From Mycolicibacterium hassiacum DSM 44199 (GTDB lineage: Bacteria > Actinomycetota > Actinomycetes > Mycobacteriales > Mycobacteriaceae): DNA of 64,000 nt. The stretch spans positions 2,480,001 to 2,544,000 of the forward strand of contig NZ_LR026975.1 of the NCBI RefSeq assembly GCF_900603025.1, read 5' to 3'. The position numbers and the translations under genes were made by a program. This document shows positions 26,903-38,212 of this stretch, one piece after another. Each line of letters opens with the position of its first letter. Positions within the stretch are counted from its first letter, which is position 1. A model generated the notes under the pieces. The model saw only the letters and a program-made list of their open reading frames with translations, made no database searches and was not told the origin of the DNA.

Positions 26903-28321
26903 TCAGAAGGTGGCGTACTCGCGCAGCGCCGCCGCCAGCGGTGCCGGCACCCGGGCCTTGATCCGGGTGCCGTCGGGGGTGTGTTCGGTCAGATCGACCC
27001 GGCCGTCGGCGTGCACCTTGCTCACCAGATCGCCGCGGTGGTACGGGATCGTCACGTCCACCACGGTGTCGCTGGGCGGAACCAGTTCGGCCATCCGCGC
27101 CTGCAGCCGGTCCAGCCCCTCGCCGGTGCGCGCCGAGACGAACACCGCGTCGGGAAGCGCGCGACGCAGCTGCGTCAGCGTCAACTCGTCGGCCGCGTCG
27201 ATCTTGTTGACCACCAACAACTCCGGCGCGGGCTTGGCGCGATGATCGCGGATCACCTCGTCGATCACCGCGCGCACCGCGCTGATCTGGGCCAGCGGGT
27301 TGGCGTCGGACCCGTCGACGACGTGCACCAGCAGGTCGGCGTCGACGACCTCCTCGAGAGTGGACCGGAACGCCTCGACCAGCTGGGTCGGCAGATGGCG
27401 CACGAACCCCACCGTGTCGGTGAGCACGAACGGCCGGCCGTCGCCGAACTGGCCGCGGCGGGTGGTGGGTTCCAGCGTCGCGAACAGCGCGTCCTCGACC
27501 AGGACCCCGGCGCCGGTCAGCGCGTTGAGCAACGACGACTTGCCGGCGTTGGTGTAGCCGACGATCGCGATCGAGGCCACGTCGGACTCCCGGCGCCGGC
27601 TGCGCTGGGTGTCGCGGACCTTGCGCATCTCCTTGATCTCGCGGCGCAGCTTGGCCATCCGCTCCCGGATGCGCCGCCGGTCGGTCTCGATCTTGGTCTC
27701 ACCGGGCCCGCGCAGGCCCACACCGCCGCCGCTGCCGCCGGCGCGGCCACCGGCCTGCCGCGACATCGACTCACCCCAACCCCGCAGCCGCGGCAGCATG
27801 TACTCCAGCTGGGCGAGCTCCACCTGGGCCTTGCCCTCCTTGCTGCTGGCGTGCTGGGCGAAGATGTCCAGGATCAGCGCGGTGCGGTCGATGACCTTGA
27901 CCTTGACCACCTTCTCCAGCGCGGTCAGCTGCGCGGGTGACAGTTCCCCGTCGCAGATCACGGTGTCGGCGCCGGTGGCCTCGACGATGCGGCGCAGCTC
28001 CTCGGCCTTGCCCGAACCGATGTAGGTGGCCGGATCGGGCCGGTCGCGGCGCTGGATCAGGCCTTCGAGCACCTGCGAGCCCGCCGTCTCGGCCAGCCGG
28101 GCGAGTTCGGCGAGGCTGGCCTCGGCGTCGGCCGCGCTGCCCTCGGTCCACACCCCGACCAGCACGACCCGCTCGAGCCGCAGCCGGCGGTACTCGACCT
28201 CGGAGACGTCGGTGAGTTCGGTCGACAGCCCGGCCACCCGGCGCAGCGCCGAGCGGTCCTCGAGCGCCAACTCACCGGTGCTGGGAGTGGTCGGTTCGGA
28301 ACCGGGTTCGGGATATGTCAT
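26903..28321 (-). CDS. hflX: GTPase HflX (ribosome-associated, heat-shock type)
   Basis: About 472 residues. HflX splits or rescues stalled 70S ribosomes under stress. The N-terminal domain contains GSGKAEELRRIVEATGADTVICDGELSPAQLTALEKVVKVKVIDRTALILDIFAQHA, the glycine-rich linker GGRAGGSGGGVGLRGPGETKIETDRRRIRERM follows, then the G domain with GYTNAGKSSLLNAL (G1), DTVGF (G3) and NKID (G4). ATG at 28321 (MTYPEPG) matches the family; ATG at 28357 is also in frame. Last gene of the operon with dapF and miaA. Confidence 0.95.
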   Translation of the reverse strand: MTYPEPGSEPTTPSTGELALEDRSALRRVAGLSTELTDVSEVEYRRLRLERVVLVGVWTEGSAADAEASLAELARLAETAGSQVLEGLIQRRDRPDPATYIGSGKAEELRRIVEATGADTVICDGELSPAQLTALEKVVKVKVIDRTALILDIFAQHASSKEGKAQVELAQLEYMLPRLRGWGESMSRQAGGRAGGSGGGVGLRGPGETKIETDRRRIRERMAKLRREIKEMRKVRDTQRSRRRESDVASIAIVGYTNAGKSSLLNALTGAGVLVEDALFATLEPTTRRGQFGDGRPFVLTDTVGFVRHLPTQLVEAFRSTLEEVVDADLLVHVVDGSDANPLAQISAVRAVIDEVIRDHRAKPAPELLVVNKIDAADELTLTQLRRALPDAVFVSARTGEGLDRLQARMAELVPPSDTVVDVTIPYHRGDLVSKVHADGRVDLTEHTPDGTRIKARVPAPLAAALREYATF

Positions 28322-28366
28322 GGGCGAAGAGAGATTCGCACGAAGTTCACCAGGCATGCACCTCAA

Positions 28367-29239
28367 TTAACGTCCGACCGCCCGCCACCATTCCTCAGCA
28401 ATCTCACCGTGTGCCACCAGCACCGAGGGGCCACGGAGAAAACTGCTGGCCTCGGTGACGGTCACGGTGACCTCACCGCCTGGAACCCGCACCCGCAGCG
28501 AACCCGTTTCGGCTCCCTCGTGGGCCAGCGCGGCGGTCGCCGCGGCCACGGTGCCGGTGCCGCAGGAGCGGGTCTCGCCGACGCCGCGTTCGTGCACCCG
28601 CATCGACACCGCCCCGTCGGCGGGCGCGGTGAGCACCTCGACGTTGACCCCGTGCGGGAACTGGGTGCGGTCGAACTGCACCGAGGCGGCGACGTCGAGC
28701 GCGGCCAACGCCTCGGCGGTCAGCGTCGGATCCACGCAGGCCAGGTGCGGATTGCCGACGTCGACCGCCAGCCCGGTGAACGTCCGACCGCCGACGACCG
28801 CCTGCCCGGCGCCCAGCCGGGCGACCTTGCCCATCTCGACGGTGATGTCGGCGCGGGTCGCGTCGCAACGGTGCAGCCGCACCGGACGCGGGCCGGCCAG
28901 CGAGCCGACGGTGAACTCGTCGCGCGACTCCAGCCCTGCGGCCCGCAGGTAGTGGGCGAACACCCGCACCCCGTTGCCGCACATCTCGGCGACCGAGCCG
29001 TCGGCGTTGCGGTAGTCCATGTACCAGTCGTCGGGCGACACCCCGTCCGGCAACCGGTCGAACACCCCGGCGTCGCGGGCCGCACCGGCGGTGATGACGC
29101 GCAGCAGCCCGTCGGCCCCCAGGCCGCGGCGCCGGTCGCACAGCGCCGCCACCGCCGCCGGGCCGAGCGTCAGCCGGCCGTCCGGATCGGGCAGCAGCAC
29201 GAAGTCGTTCTCGGTGCCGTGCCCCTTGGCGAACCTCAC
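28367..29239 (-). CDS. dapF: Diaminopimelate epimerase
   Basis: Interconverts LL- and meso-diaminopimelate for lysine and peptidoglycan synthesis. 290 residues with both catalytic cysteine motifs, [14 protein letters not shown] (Cys in MCGNG) and [20 protein letters not shown] at 29239 gives the family N-terminus [15 protein letters not shown] and lies just downstream of the miaA stop, so the genes are co-transcribed. dapA and dapB occur later in this window. Confidence 0.96.
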   Translation of the reverse strand: MRFAKGHGTENDFVLLPDPDGRLTLGPAAVAALCDRRRGLGADGLLRVITAGAARDAGVFDRLPDGVSPDDWYMDYRNADGSVAEMCGNGVRVFAHYLRAAGLESRDEFTVGSLAGPRPVRLHRCDATRADITVEMGKVARLGAGQAVVGGRTFTGLAVDVGNPHLACVDPTLTAEALAALDVAASVQFDRTQFPHGVNVEVLTAPADGAVSMRVHERGVGETRSCGTGTVAAATAALAHEGAETGSLRVRVPGGEVTVTVTEASSFLRGPSVLVAHGEIAEEWWRAVGR

Positions 29240-29243
29240 CGGG

Positions 29244-30152
29244 TCAGGATACGTGCCGCCACGCCCGCAGGGCCTGTTCGACGAGGTCGTCGGCGGAGCC
29301 GTCGAGCCAGATGATCCGGTGGTCGCGGCGGAACCAGGAGCGCTGGCGGCGCACATAGCGGCGGGTGCCGATGAAGGTGGGTTCCCGCGCGCCGGAACCG
29401 TCGCCGCCGGCATCGAGGTCGGCGATCACCTGCGCATAACCCAGCGCCCGGGATGCGGTCACCCCTTCCCGCAGCCCGTGCCGCAGCAGCCCGCGGACCT
29501 CGTCGACTAGCCCCGCGGCGAACATCCGGTCGGTTCGCCGCGCCAGCCGTTGATCCAGAACAGTTGTGTCCCAATCCAATCCGATGATCACGGTGTCCCA
29601 GCGGGGCGCTCCGATGGGCGGGAACGACGCGGCGTACGGTTGGCCGGTGAGCTCGATCACCTCCAGCGCCCGCACGATGCGCCGCCCGTCGGTGGGCCGG
29701 ATCGCCGCGGCCGCGTCGGGATCGACCCGGGCCAGTTCGTCGTGCAGCCGGTGCGTGCCGATGTCGGCAAGGCGCTCCTCCCATTTCGCGCGCACCGCGG
29801 GATCGGTGGCCGGGAACCGCCAGTTGTCCAGCAGCGCCTGGATGTACATCATCGACCCGCCGACGAGGATCGGCACCGCGCCGCGGTCGGCGATCGCCTC
29901 GATGTCGGCGGCCGCCGCCTGCTGGTAGCGGGCCACGCTGGCGGTCTCGCGCACGTCGAGCACGTCGAGCTGATGGTGCGGGATGCCGCGGCGTTGCTCC
30001 GGCCGCAGCTTGGCGGTGCCGATGTCCATGCCGCGGTAGAGCTGCATGGCGTCGGCGTTGACGATCTCGCCGCCGACGCGCTCGGCCAGCTCGAGCCCGA
30101 GGTCCGACTTGCCGGTTCCGGTGGGCCCGATGATCGCGATCGGCCGGGTCAT
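29244..30152 (-). CDS. miaA: tRNA dimethylallyltransferase
   Basis: Transfers a dimethylallyl group to A37 of tRNAs reading UNN codons; MiaB, encoded about 5 kb away, then methylthiolates the base. 302 residues: P-loop [12 protein letters not shown] at the N-terminus, [17 protein letters not shown], the [10 protein letters not shown] motif and the C-terminal [14 protein letters not shown] substrate-binding region. ATG at 30152 overlaps the upstream stop by ATGA. Confidence 0.96.
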   Translation of the reverse strand: MTRPIAIIGPTGTGKSDLGLELAERVGGEIVNADAMQLYRGMDIGTAKLRPEQRRGIPHHQLDVLDVRETASVARYQQAAAADIEAIADRGAVPILVGGSMMYIQALLDNWRFPATDPAVRAKWEERLADIGTHRLHDELARVDPDAAAAIRPTDGRRIVRALEVIELTGQPYAASFPPIGAPRWDTVIIGLDWDTTVLDQRLARRTDRMFAAGLVDEVRGLLRHGLREGVTASRALGYAQVIADLDAGGDGSGAREPTFIGTRRYVRRQRSWFRRDHRIIWLDGSADDLVEQALRAWRHVS

Positions 30153-30844
30153 GGCTGCCAGCGGCCGACGAAATAACCGACACCGAAGGGGGCGCCGCGG
30201 TACAGCTCGGTGACCGACCGGGGGCCGGGGCCGACCAGACCGGCCAGCACCTGGTAGGCCACCCGGCCGACGACGAGGTCCGGCAGCACCGCCAGCGCGG
30301 CGGTGTCCCCGCCGGCCAGCGCGTCGTCGAGCGCGGCCTGCACCGGAGCCGACGCCGGGTCGTAGCCACCGGGCGCGGACTGGGTCAGGGTGTGGGCGCC
30401 GTCGGCGACGATCAGCACCCCGACCTCCCCGGCGGTCGCATCGAGTTCGCCGCGCAGCCGCCGGCCGTGCGCCAGCGCCGACTCCGCACTGTGGGTGTCG
30501 GCGAAAACCCTTACTTCGGCGTGGGTTTCGCCATCGACCTGGCCGCGCAGCCAGCCGGTGACCAACGCACACAGCGGCAGCGCGGTGGGCGGTTCGTCGG
30601 CCTGCGGAGACAGTCGCACCGGCACGTCGACGCCGTAGCCGGCGAAGGTGCCCACCCGCGACGGCGCGATCACCTCGTCGCCGGGGCCGACCCCCACCGC
30701 CAGCCAGCGCGGCGGCAGCGAGGCCGCCGCGGCCACCGCCGCCTGCCGCACCTCGGCGAGCTCACCGGCGGCCCCGGCGGCCAGCTCGGGCACCAGGACC
30801 GGCGGCGAGGGAACGATCGCGATACCGCTGAGCACGTCTGACAC
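30149..30844 (-). CDS. Rv2728c-like protein, LigB-type extradiol dioxygenase fold
   Basis: A 231-residue Ala-rich protein. [19 protein letters not shown] and [34 protein letters not shown] resemble class III extradiol dioxygenase (LigB-like) proteins, but the metal ligands are not obvious, so catalytic activity is doubtful. The GTG at 30844 comes 1 nt after the upstream stop and its own stop overlaps the miaA ATG; it is tightly embedded in the miaA-dapF-hflX operon. Confidence 0.75.
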   Translation of the reverse strand: MSDVLSGIAIVPSPPVLVPELAAGAAGELAEVRQAAVAAAASLPPRWLAVGVGPGDEVIAPSRVGTFAGYGVDVPVRLSPQADEPPTALPLCALVTGWLRGQVDGETHAEVRVFADTHSAESALAHGRRLRGELDATAGEVGVLIVADGAHTLTQSAPGGYDPASAPVQAALDDALAGGDTAALAVLPDLVVGRVAYQVLAGLVGPGPRSVTELYRGAPFGVGYFVGRWQP

Positions 30845-30845
30845 G

Positions 30846-31706
30846 CTAACCGTCCGAGTCGGCCGCCTCGCCGCGGGCCAACGCGGCGGTGGCCACCACC
30901 ATGACCGCGGCCGCCACGACGAGCGCGAACCAGCCACTGTCGCCCGGGCGCAGCGATTCGCCGAGCACCACGACGCCAAGCACCGATGCGACGACGGGTT
31001 CGGCGATGGTCATCGTGGGCAACGACGCGGTCAACGAGCCGGCCCGGAAGGAGAACTGCTGGTAGGCGGTTCCGCCGACGGCCACCACCGCCCACACGTA
31101 CAGCTCCGGGCTGCCCAGCACCGCCCACAGCCCGTCGCCCAGTCGGCTCACCACGCCCTTGGTGAGCACCGCGAACACGCCCCACAGCGCACCGGACACC
31201 AGCCCCAGCAGCACCGCGGCGACCGGGCCGTCGGCGCGGCTGCCGGCGGCCGCGCACACCAACAGCACCGGCAGCAGCACCGCCACCACCACGGTCCAGG
31301 TCTCCCACGGCGCACGGGCGTGTCCGGCGGTGGGGTTGCCGACGGTGATGATCACCGCGACCGACGCGGCCAGCAGCACCGCCCACACCCACTCGGAGCG
31401 GCTCACCCGCCGGTGCGCCGCCCAGGCGTTCAGCGGCAGCGCGAACAGCAGCGCGGTGACCAGCAGTGCCTGCACCAGCAGCACCGAGCCGAGGCCCAGG
31501 GCCGCCGCCTGCAGCGCGAACCCCACCGCGGACACCGCGCTGCCCACCCACCAGCCGCGGTCCCGCAACAGGCGCAGCGCCAGCGTGAGGTAGCTGTCGT
31601 GATGCTCGCCGGCCTGCTGGGCGCGCCGCTGGTGCAGCACATCGCCGGCCGCGACGAACACCGCCGCCGCCAGCGCCAGCAGAGCCGCGATGTCCGCTCG
31701 GGCCAC
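30846..31706 (-). CDS. DMT-family membrane transporter-like protein (Rv2729c)
   Basis: A 286-residue protein with about nine or ten hydrophobic helices in the EamA/DMT pattern (for example SVLLVQALLVTALLFALPLNAW and TMTIAEPVVASVLGVVVLGESL, the latter typical of the second EamA repeat). Substrate unknown. GTG at 31706 follows AAAGGA by about 5 nt. First gene of the five-gene operon running to hflX. Confidence 0.85.
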   Translation of the reverse strand: MARADIAALLALAAAVFVAAGDVLHQRRAQQAGEHHDSYLTLALRLLRDRGWWVGSAVSAVGFALQAAALGLGSVLLVQALLVTALLFALPLNAWAAHRRVSRSEWVWAVLLAASVAVIITVGNPTAGHARAPWETWTVVVAVLLPVLLVCAAAGSRADGPVAAVLLGLVSGALWGVFAVLTKGVVSRLGDGLWAVLGSPELYVWAVVAVGGTAYQQFSFRAGSLTASLPTMTIAEPVVASVLGVVVLGESLRPGDSGWFALVVAAAVMVVATAALARGEAADSDG

Positions 31707-31879
31707 CGGGATCCTTTCTGCTCGGCAGTTCCGCCGGACGAGCGTAAGCCGCGCTATCGGCGAAGCTGTGGGCACGCCGCACAGTGACCTGTTTGAATAG
31801 CTGCGGAACCGAGAAGCAATCAGGCGCCGCGTTGCGCGGCAGGTGCGCGGTCCCCGCGCGGAGGGTACGAGGAACGGAC

Positions 31880-33205
31880 ATGACGACCAGCGAGCCAGCA
31901 GACCGGCCTACCTCGCCGAAACCCGCTCCCCGGCCCGGACCGCCGCCCCGGCCCGTTCCGCGGCCCGGCCGGCCGGCACCGGTGGTGGCGGCGCCGGCGG
32001 CCAACGATCCGCGGCGCTTCGGCCGGGTCGACCCCGACGGCACGGTGTGGCTGATCACCGCCTCCGGGGAACGGGTGATCGGGGCCTGGCAGGCCGGCGA
32101 TCCGGATGCCGCGTTCGAGCATTTCGGCCGCCGCTTCGACGACCTGCAGACCGAGGTGGCGCTGTTGGAGCGGCGTCTGGTGTCGGGCACCGGGGATGCG
32201 CGCAAGATCAAGGCGGCGGCCACCTCGTTGGCCGAGTCGCTGCCCGAGGCGCATGTGCTCGGTGACGTGGACGCGCTGGCCGCCCGGCTGGCGACGATCA
32301 TCGAGCAGGCCGACAAGGCGGCCGAGGCCGAGAGGGCGCGTCGCGAGGAGTTCCGCGCCGCACAGCTGGCCCGCAAGGAGGCGTTGGCGGCCGAGGCCGA
32401 GGACATCGCGGCCAACTCCACGCAGTGGAAGGCCGCCGGCGACCGGCTGCGCGAGATCCTCGAGGAGTGGCGCACCATCACCGGGATCGACCGCAAGACC
32501 GACGATGCGCTGTGGAAGCGGTACTCGGCGGCGCGCGAGGCGTTCAACCGCAGGCGCGGTTCGCACTTCGCCGAGCTCGACCGGGAACGCGCCGCCGCCA
32601 AGAAGGCCAAGGAGGCGCTGTGCGCCCGCGCCGAGGAGCTGGCCGACTCCACCGACTGGGGTCCGACCGCCGCGGCGTTCCGCGAACTGCTCAACGAGTG
32701 GAAGGCCGCGGGCCGGGCCGCCAAGGACGTCGACGACGCGCTGTGGAAGCGGTTCAAGGCGGCGCAGGACAAGTTCTTCGCCGCCCGCAACGCCGCCAAC
32801 GCCGAACGTGACTCGGAGCTGCGGGCCAACCTCGAGGCCAAGGAGAAGCTGCTCGCCGAGGCCGAAAGCCTCGACCTGAGCGATCTCGACGCGGCCCGGG
32901 CGGCGCTGCGCAACATCGGTCTCAAGTGGGACGCCATCGGCAGGGTGCCGCGGGAACGGGCGGCCGAGCTCGAACGCCGGCTGCGCGCGGTGGAGAAGAG
33001 GGTGCGGGAGGCGCCGACCGCCGGGGTCGACCCCGAGGCCAAGGCGCGCGCCGACCAGTTCCGGGCCCGTGCCGAGCAGTACGAGCGGCAGGCGGAGAAG
33101 GCCGCCGCGGCCGGACGCGAGAAGGAGGCCGCCGAGGCCCGCGCCAACGCCGAACAGTGGCGCCAGTGGGCCGATGCGGCGGCCCAGGCGCTGGGCCGCC
33201 GCTAG
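31880..33205 (+). CDS. DUF349 domain-containing coiled-coil protein
   Basis: A 441-residue protein (Rv2731-like). A Pro-rich N-terminus leads into a short beta domain ([27 protein letters not shown]), then tandem DUF349 repeats marked by [32 protein letters not shown] and [32 protein letters not shown], with long charged coiled coils between and after. No established function. ATG at 31880 has GAGG with about 7 nt spacing. The upstream 173 bp also serve the divergent DMT operon. Confidence 0.9.
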   Translation: MTTSEPADRPTSPKPAPRPGPPPRPVPRPGRPAPVVAAPAANDPRRFGRVDPDGTVWLITASGERVIGAWQAGDPDAAFEHFGRRFDDLQTEVALLERRLVSGTGDARKIKAAATSLAESLPEAHVLGDVDALAARLATIIEQADKAAEAERARREEFRAAQLARKEALAAEAEDIAANSTQWKAAGDRLREILEEWRTITGIDRKTDDALWKRYSAAREAFNRRRGSHFAELDRERAAAKKAKEALCARAEELADSTDWGPTAAAFRELLNEWKAAGRAAKDVDDALWKRFKAAQDKFFAARNAANAERDSELRANLEAKEKLLAEAESLDLSDLDAARAALRNIGLKWDAIGRVPRERAAELERRLRAVEKRVREAPTAGVDPEAKARADQFRARAEQYERQAEKAAAAGREKEAAEARANAEQWRQWADAAAQALGRR

Positions 33206-33210
33206 CCCGC

Positions 33211-34248
33211 TCAGCCGCCGGTCCGCGAGCCGACCGTCACGGTCGTCCGCTCACGCTCGCCGCCGCGCACGTACACCAGCGGTTGCCGCGACCCCGGCTC
33301 GGTCCGGCGCAGCGCGCTGAGCAGATTCTCGACGGATTCGACGGGTTTGCCGGCGAACTCGACGATCACGTCGCCGGCGCGCAGCCCCGCCTGCAGCGCG
33401 GGGGCGTCGCGGTCCACCCCGGTCACCAGCGCGCCGTGGTCGACGGTGACGCCGAGCGTCCGCTGGATGGCCGAGGTGACCCGGCCGACCGACACGCCGA
33501 GGTACGGGTGAGTGGCCACCCCCTTCTCCAGCAGCTGGTCGGCGATGTCGAGCACGGTGGCCGACGGGATCGCGAACCCCAGCGACACCGCGCCGGCCTC
33601 CGGCGGGATGTAGGCCTCGTTGATGCCGACGACCCGGCCCTCGGCATCGAGCAGCGCCCCACCCGAGTTGCCCGGCGAGATGGGGGCGTCGGTCTGGATG
33701 AGGTCGACCAGCGACTGGCTCTGGGCGGCCGAGCCCGGGATGTCGCGGTGCAGGCCGGAGATGATCCCGGCGGTTACCGAGTTCTGAAAGCCCAGCGGGC
33801 TGCCGATCGCGATCGCGACCTCACCGGGTCGCGGCAGTTCGGTGCGGAACTCCGGCACCGGCAGCCCGCCGCGCTCGGTGCGCACCAGGGCGAGGTCGGT
33901 GACCCGGTCGACGCCGATCACCTCGCCCGGGGTGGACTCGCCGTCTTCGAGGATCACCTTGACCCGGCGAGCGTTTCCGACCACGTGCGCGTTGGTCACC
34001 ACCACGTCGGGCCGCAGCACCACGCCGCTGCCGGCACCGCCGTCGCGTTCCACCGAGACCACGCTCGGGCTGACCCGTTCCACCAGGTCCGCGTATCCGC
34101 CGGGGACGGGCGCGGCCGAATGCGCCGGCGGGGCCTCGGCCGAGGTGGTGGCGGTGTCGGTGGGGGGTGCCGACGCGCGCTGCGTGCCACACGCCGACAC
34201 CGGAATCAGCAATGCCATTGCCAGGACAGCGAATCCGAGACGTTTCAC
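33211..34248 (-). CDS. HtrA/DegP-like serine protease lipoprotein with PDZ domain
   Basis: A 345-residue secreted protease: a lipoprotein signal with VSAC lipobox (Cys20), a Pro/Thr linker, then a trypsin-like domain with His88 (NAHVVG), Asp118 (VTDLALV) and Ser195 (SPGNSGGALL), and one C-terminal PDZ domain (LGVTVDHGALVTGVDRDAPALQAGLRAGDVIVEFAGKPVES). Likely degrades misfolded envelope proteins. GTG start with weak ribosome site. I do not recall such a gene at this position in M. tuberculosis. It lies 71 bp downstream of the Rv2732c-like gene on the same strand. Confidence 0.9.
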   Translation of the reverse strand: MKRLGFAVLAMALLIPVSACGTQRASAPPTDTATTSAEAPPAHSAAPVPGGYADLVERVSPSVVSVERDGGAGSGVVLRPDVVVTNAHVVGNARRVKVILEDGESTPGEVIGVDRVTDLALVRTERGGLPVPEFRTELPRPGEVAIAIGSPLGFQNSVTAGIISGLHRDIPGSAAQSQSLVDLIQTDAPISPGNSGGALLDAEGRVVGINEAYIPPEAGAVSLGFAIPSATVLDIADQLLEKGVATHPYLGVSVGRVTSAIQRTLGVTVDHGALVTGVDRDAPALQAGLRAGDVIVEFAGKPVESVENLLSALRRTEPGSRQPLVYVRGGERERTTVTVGSRTGG

Positions 34249-34319
34249 AGTCTCGTTTTACCCGAGGTGGGCGCAACCGGGACGCCGGGTGCGGGGGTGT
34301 CGGCTCCCGGGTATCGGAG

Positions 34320-34931
34320 TCAGGTGTCGGGGGTGTCGTCCCGGCGGTCCGCCTCGTCGGGGCGCTCGGGCAGGTCGTCGAGCAGTTTCCGCTGCTGCTG
34401 ATCGGCGGCGCGGCGGCGGCGTTCCTCCTCGACGGCCAGCTGCAGGGCGGTGCGCACCCACACCGCACGCGACCAGTGGTAGGTGATGAACATCACCGCC
34501 AGCCAGGCGACGATCAGGCCGATGCCCAGGCCGGGATACGGGTCGGGTGCGGTCTGGCGGGTCCACACCGCCAGCACACCGACCATCGACGCCACCATCG
34601 ACCCGGCCAGCGCGATCCAGGCCACCTCCCAGCGGCGCAGCAGCAGCGCCAGCATCGAGAACCCGACGCCGAACACCAGCGCCAGCCACATGAACACCCG
34701 GTGCGGCAACGCGATGCCGGCCTGGTCCGCGTCCGGCCCGCCGAGCAGGGCCTCCCAGCCCTGGGCGCCCCCGGCATGCGGCAGCGCGAACGACGCCAGC
34801 AGCACGAACACCCCGACCGCGATCACCACCGCCCGTGCGCCCGGGTCGATCTCGCGGGCCACCCGCCGCTCGGCGGCGTCGATGTCGTCCTTGTACCGGG
34901 CGAACTCGTCGTTGCCGAAGTCCTCGCTCAT
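34320..34931 (-). CDS. Conserved membrane protein (Rv2732c-like)
   Basis: A 203-residue protein with four hydrophobic helices (for example [21 protein letters not shown] and [24 protein letters not shown]) between an acidic N-terminus ([18 protein letters not shown]) and a charged C-terminal coil ([20 protein letters not shown]). Its ATG overlaps the miaB stop by ATGA, so it is translationally coupled to miaB. Function unknown. Confidence 0.87.
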   Translation of the reverse strand: MSEDFGNDEFARYKDDIDAAERRVAREIDPGARAVVIAVGVFVLLASFALPHAGGAQGWEALLGGPDADQAGIALPHRVFMWLALVFGVGFSMLALLLRRWEVAWIALAGSMVASMVGVLAVWTRQTAPDPYPGLGIGLIVAWLAVMFITYHWSRAVWVRTALQLAVEEERRRRAADQQQRKLLDDLPERPDEADRRDDTPDT

Positions 34932-36475
34932 CGGCCGCACCCGGTGGACTCCTGCCGGGGCGCCCCGATGCCCGGCATCCCCAGCCCGACCCCGGTGCGG
35001 GGGCGTTGACCGACGGCGTGCGCGTCGCCGGCTCGGGTGCGCCGGTGGGTCAGCACCGGACCGTCGGCGATCAGGTGGTGCGGCGCCGCGCCGGTGACCG
35101 TGGTGGTGATCACGTCGCCGGGGCGGATCTCGAGTTCGCCGGGCCGGAAGTGCACCAGCCGGCCGTCGCGGGCCCGGCCGGACATGCGGGCGGTCGCGGC
35201 GTCCTTGCGGCCCTCACCGGTGGCCACCAGGACCTCGACCTCCCGGCCGATCTGGGCGCGGTTCTCCTCCAGCGAGATCCGCTCCTGCAGCTCGAGCAAC
35301 CGCTGATAGCGCTCGGTGACGACCTCTTTGGGGACCTGGTCGGCGAACTCGGCCGCCGGCGTGCCGGGACGCTTGGAGTACTGGAAGGTGAACGCGCTGG
35401 CGAACCGGGCCCGCGCGACCACGTCGAGGGTGGCCTGGAAGTCCTCCTCGGTCTCGCCGGGGAACCCGACGATCAGGTCGGTGGTGATCGCCGCGTGCGG
35501 GATGGTCGCGCGCACCCGTTCGAGGATGCCCAGGAACCGCTCGGCGCGGTACGAGCGCCGCATGGCGCGCAGGATCCGGTCCGAGCCGGACTGCAGCGGC
35601 ATGTGCAGCGTCGGACACACATTGGGGGTCTCGGCCATCGCCTCGATCACGTCGTCGGTGAACTCGGCGGGGTGCGGTGAGGTGAACCGCACCCGTTCCA
35701 GGCCCTCGATGCGCCCGCAGGCGCGCAGCAGCCTGGCGAAGGCTCCGCGGTCGCGGGGCTGGTCCGGGTCGGCGAACGAGACGCCGTAGGCGTTGACGTT
35801 CTGGCCGAGCAGCGTCACCTCGAGCACACCCTGGTCGACCAGCGACTGCACCTCGGCCAGCACGTCGCCGGGGCGGCGATCGACCTCCTTGCCGCGCAGC
35901 GACGGCACGATGCAGAACGTGCAGGTGTTGTTGCAGCCCACCGAGATCGACACCCACGCCGAGTAGGCCGATTCCCGCGCGGCCGGCAGCGTCGACGGGA
36001 ACTGCTGCAGCGCCTCGACGATCTCGACCTGGGCGGCCTTGTTGTGCCGGGCGCGTTCCAACAGCACCGGCAGCGAGCCGATGTTGTGGGTGCCGAACAC
36101 GACGTCGACCCAGGGCGCACGTTCGAGCACGCTCTCGCGGTCCTTCTGCGCCAGACACCCGCCGACCGCGATCTGCATGTCCGGGTTGGCGGCCTTGCGC
36201 GGCGCCAGGTGGCTGAGGTTGCCGTAGAGCTTGTTGTCGGCGTTCTCGCGGACCGCGCAGGTGTTGAACACCACCACGTCGGCGTCGGTGCCCTCGGGGG
36301 CGCGGCGGTAGCCGGCGGCCTCGAGCAGCCCGGCCAGACGCTCGGAGTCGTGCACGTTCATCTGGCAGCCGTAGGTGCGCACCTGATAGGTGCGCGGCCG
36401 GCCGGTCCCGGGTGCGGACGCGTCGGAGCGCGGGGAGTCAGCCGTCCCCGGGTCGCGCGTCTGCACCGAAGTCAC
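34928..36475 (-). CDS. miaB: tRNA-2-methylthio-N6-dimethylallyladenosine synthase MiaB
   Basis: Radical-SAM methylthiotransferase acting on i6A37 of tRNA. About 515 residues: UPF0004 domain with three cluster cysteines ([17 protein letters not shown]), radical-[11 protein letters not shown] (C-x3-C-x2-C) and a C-terminal TRAM domain ([14 protein letters not shown]...). GTG at 36475 is chosen because TACCAT lies 7 nt upstream (leaderless); an ATG three codons upstream falls inside that -10. The N-terminus ([11 protein letters not shown]) is a disordered extension before the domain. Confidence 0.95.
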   Translation of the reverse strand: MTSVQTRDPGTADSPRSDASAPGTGRPRTYQVRTYGCQMNVHDSERLAGLLEAAGYRRAPEGTDADVVVFNTCAVRENADNKLYGNLSHLAPRKAANPDMQIAVGGCLAQKDRESVLERAPWVDVVFGTHNIGSLPVLLERARHNKAAQVEIVEALQQFPSTLPAARESAYSAWVSISVGCNNTCTFCIVPSLRGKEVDRRPGDVLAEVQSLVDQGVLEVTLLGQNVNAYGVSFADPDQPRDRGAFARLLRACGRIEGLERVRFTSPHPAEFTDDVIEAMAETPNVCPTLHMPLQSGSDRILRAMRRSYRAERFLGILERVRATIPHAAITTDLIVGFPGETEEDFQATLDVVARARFASAFTFQYSKRPGTPAAEFADQVPKEVVTERYQRLLELQERISLEENRAQIGREVEVLVATGEGRKDAATARMSGRARDGRLVHFRPGELEIRPGDVITTTVTGAAPHHLIADGPVLTHRRTRAGDAHAVGQRPRTGVGLGMPGIGAPRQESTGCGR

Positions 36476-36482
36476 GCGCCCC

Positions 36483-36488
36483 ATGGTA
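36483..36488 (-). promoter_or_regulatory. -10 element of miaB (leaderless)
   Basis: TACCAT on the minus strand ends 7 nt before the GTG at 36475. Its last three bases are the alternative ATG, which argues that this ATG is not used. Confidence 0.55.
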
Positions 36489-36568
36489 CGGGCGCCGGCC
36501 GGCCCCGATCCCGGCGGATGACCAACAGCGGTTGGCCGAGTTTCAGGGCGGGTTGGCCGTTGCCTCGG

Positions 36569-36574
36569 TAATGT
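36569..36574 (+). promoter_or_regulatory. -10 element of gluA
   Basis: TAATGT ends 8 nt before the ATG at 36583, the leaderless spacing. The hexamer contains another in-frame ATG (36571). Confidence 0.5.
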
Positions 36575-36582
36575 CAGCAGCC

Positions 36583-37365
<783 letters not shown>

Positions 37366-37380
37366 CCGAAAGGAACTGCG

Positions 37381-38190
37381 ATGCCATCGATCTCGAAGCG
37401 CGTCTGGGGAGCGCTCGCGCTCGCGGTGGCGCTGCCGCTCGCCCTGACGTCGTGCGGCGGCGACAGCGGCGACAAGATCGTGATCGGGACCAAGTTCGAC
37501 CAGCCCGGTCTAGGCCTGCGCAGCCCCGACGGTTCGATGAGCGGGTTCGACGTCGATGTCGCGCGGTATATCGCCAACGAACTCGGTTATCCCGAGGACA
37601 AGATCGAATGGAAGGAAGCCCCGTCGGCGCAGCGGGAGAACCTGATCCAGAACGGTCAGGTCGACTTCATCGTGGCCACCTACTCGATCACCGACGCCCG
37701 CAAGGAGAAGGTCGATTTCGCCGGGCCGTATCTGATCACCGGCCAGAGCCTGCTGGTGCGCGCCGATGACGACGAGATCACCGGCGAGGCGTCGCTGCAG
37801 AACAACAAGAAGTTGTGCTCGGTGGCGGGATCCACGCCCGCGCAGCGGATCAAGGACAAGTACCCCGGCGTGCAGCTGCAGGAGTACGAGACCTATTCGG
37901 AGTGTGTGGAGGCGCTGAAGAACGGGGCGATCGACGCGGTGAGCACCGACGAGGTGATCCTGGCCGGTTACGCCGCCCAGCAACCCGGCGTCTTCAAGAT
38001 CGTCGGCGAGCCGTTCTCCGAGGAGCGCTACGGAATCGGTTTGAAGAAGGGCGATTCCGAGCTGCGGTCCAAGATCGACGACGCGATCGTGAAGATGGAG
38101 CAGGACGGCTCCTGGAAGAAGGCCTGGGACGACAACCTCGGCGGGGCGGGGATCCCGGCCCCCACGCCGCCGCAGCCCGACCGGAACTGA
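37381..38190 (+). CDS. gluB: Glutamate ABC transporter substrate-binding lipoprotein
   Basis: A 269-residue solute-binding protein anchored through Cys25 of the lipobox LTSC after a Sec signal peptide. The SBP_bac_3 fold is seen in VIGTKFDQPGLGLRSPDGSMSGFDVDVARYIANELG and NLIQNGQVDFIVATYSITDARKEKVDFAGPYLITGQSLLV, and SVAGSTPAQRIKDKYPG. ATG preceded by GAAAGGA. It lies 15 bp after gluA. Confidence 0.93.
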   Translation: MPSISKRVWGALALAVALPLALTSCGGDSGDKIVIGTKFDQPGLGLRSPDGSMSGFDVDVARYIANELGYPEDKIEWKEAPSAQRENLIQNGQVDFIVATYSITDARKEKVDFAGPYLITGQSLLVRADDDEITGEASLQNNKKLCSVAGSTPAQRIKDKYPGVQLQEYETYSECVEALKNGAIDAVSTDEVILAGYAAQQPGVFKIVGEPFSEERYGIGLKKGDSELRSKIDDAIVKMEQDGSWKKAWDDNLGGAGIPAPTPPQPDRN

Positions 38191-38212
38191 CGGCCCGCCA
38201 CCGGATCCGGAC

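Noticed and set aside
31805..31834. ECF-like promoter (GGAAC...CGTTG) before the DUF349 gene
   Set aside because: The spacer is 20 nt, outside the 16-18 nt range seen for sigB and clgR here.
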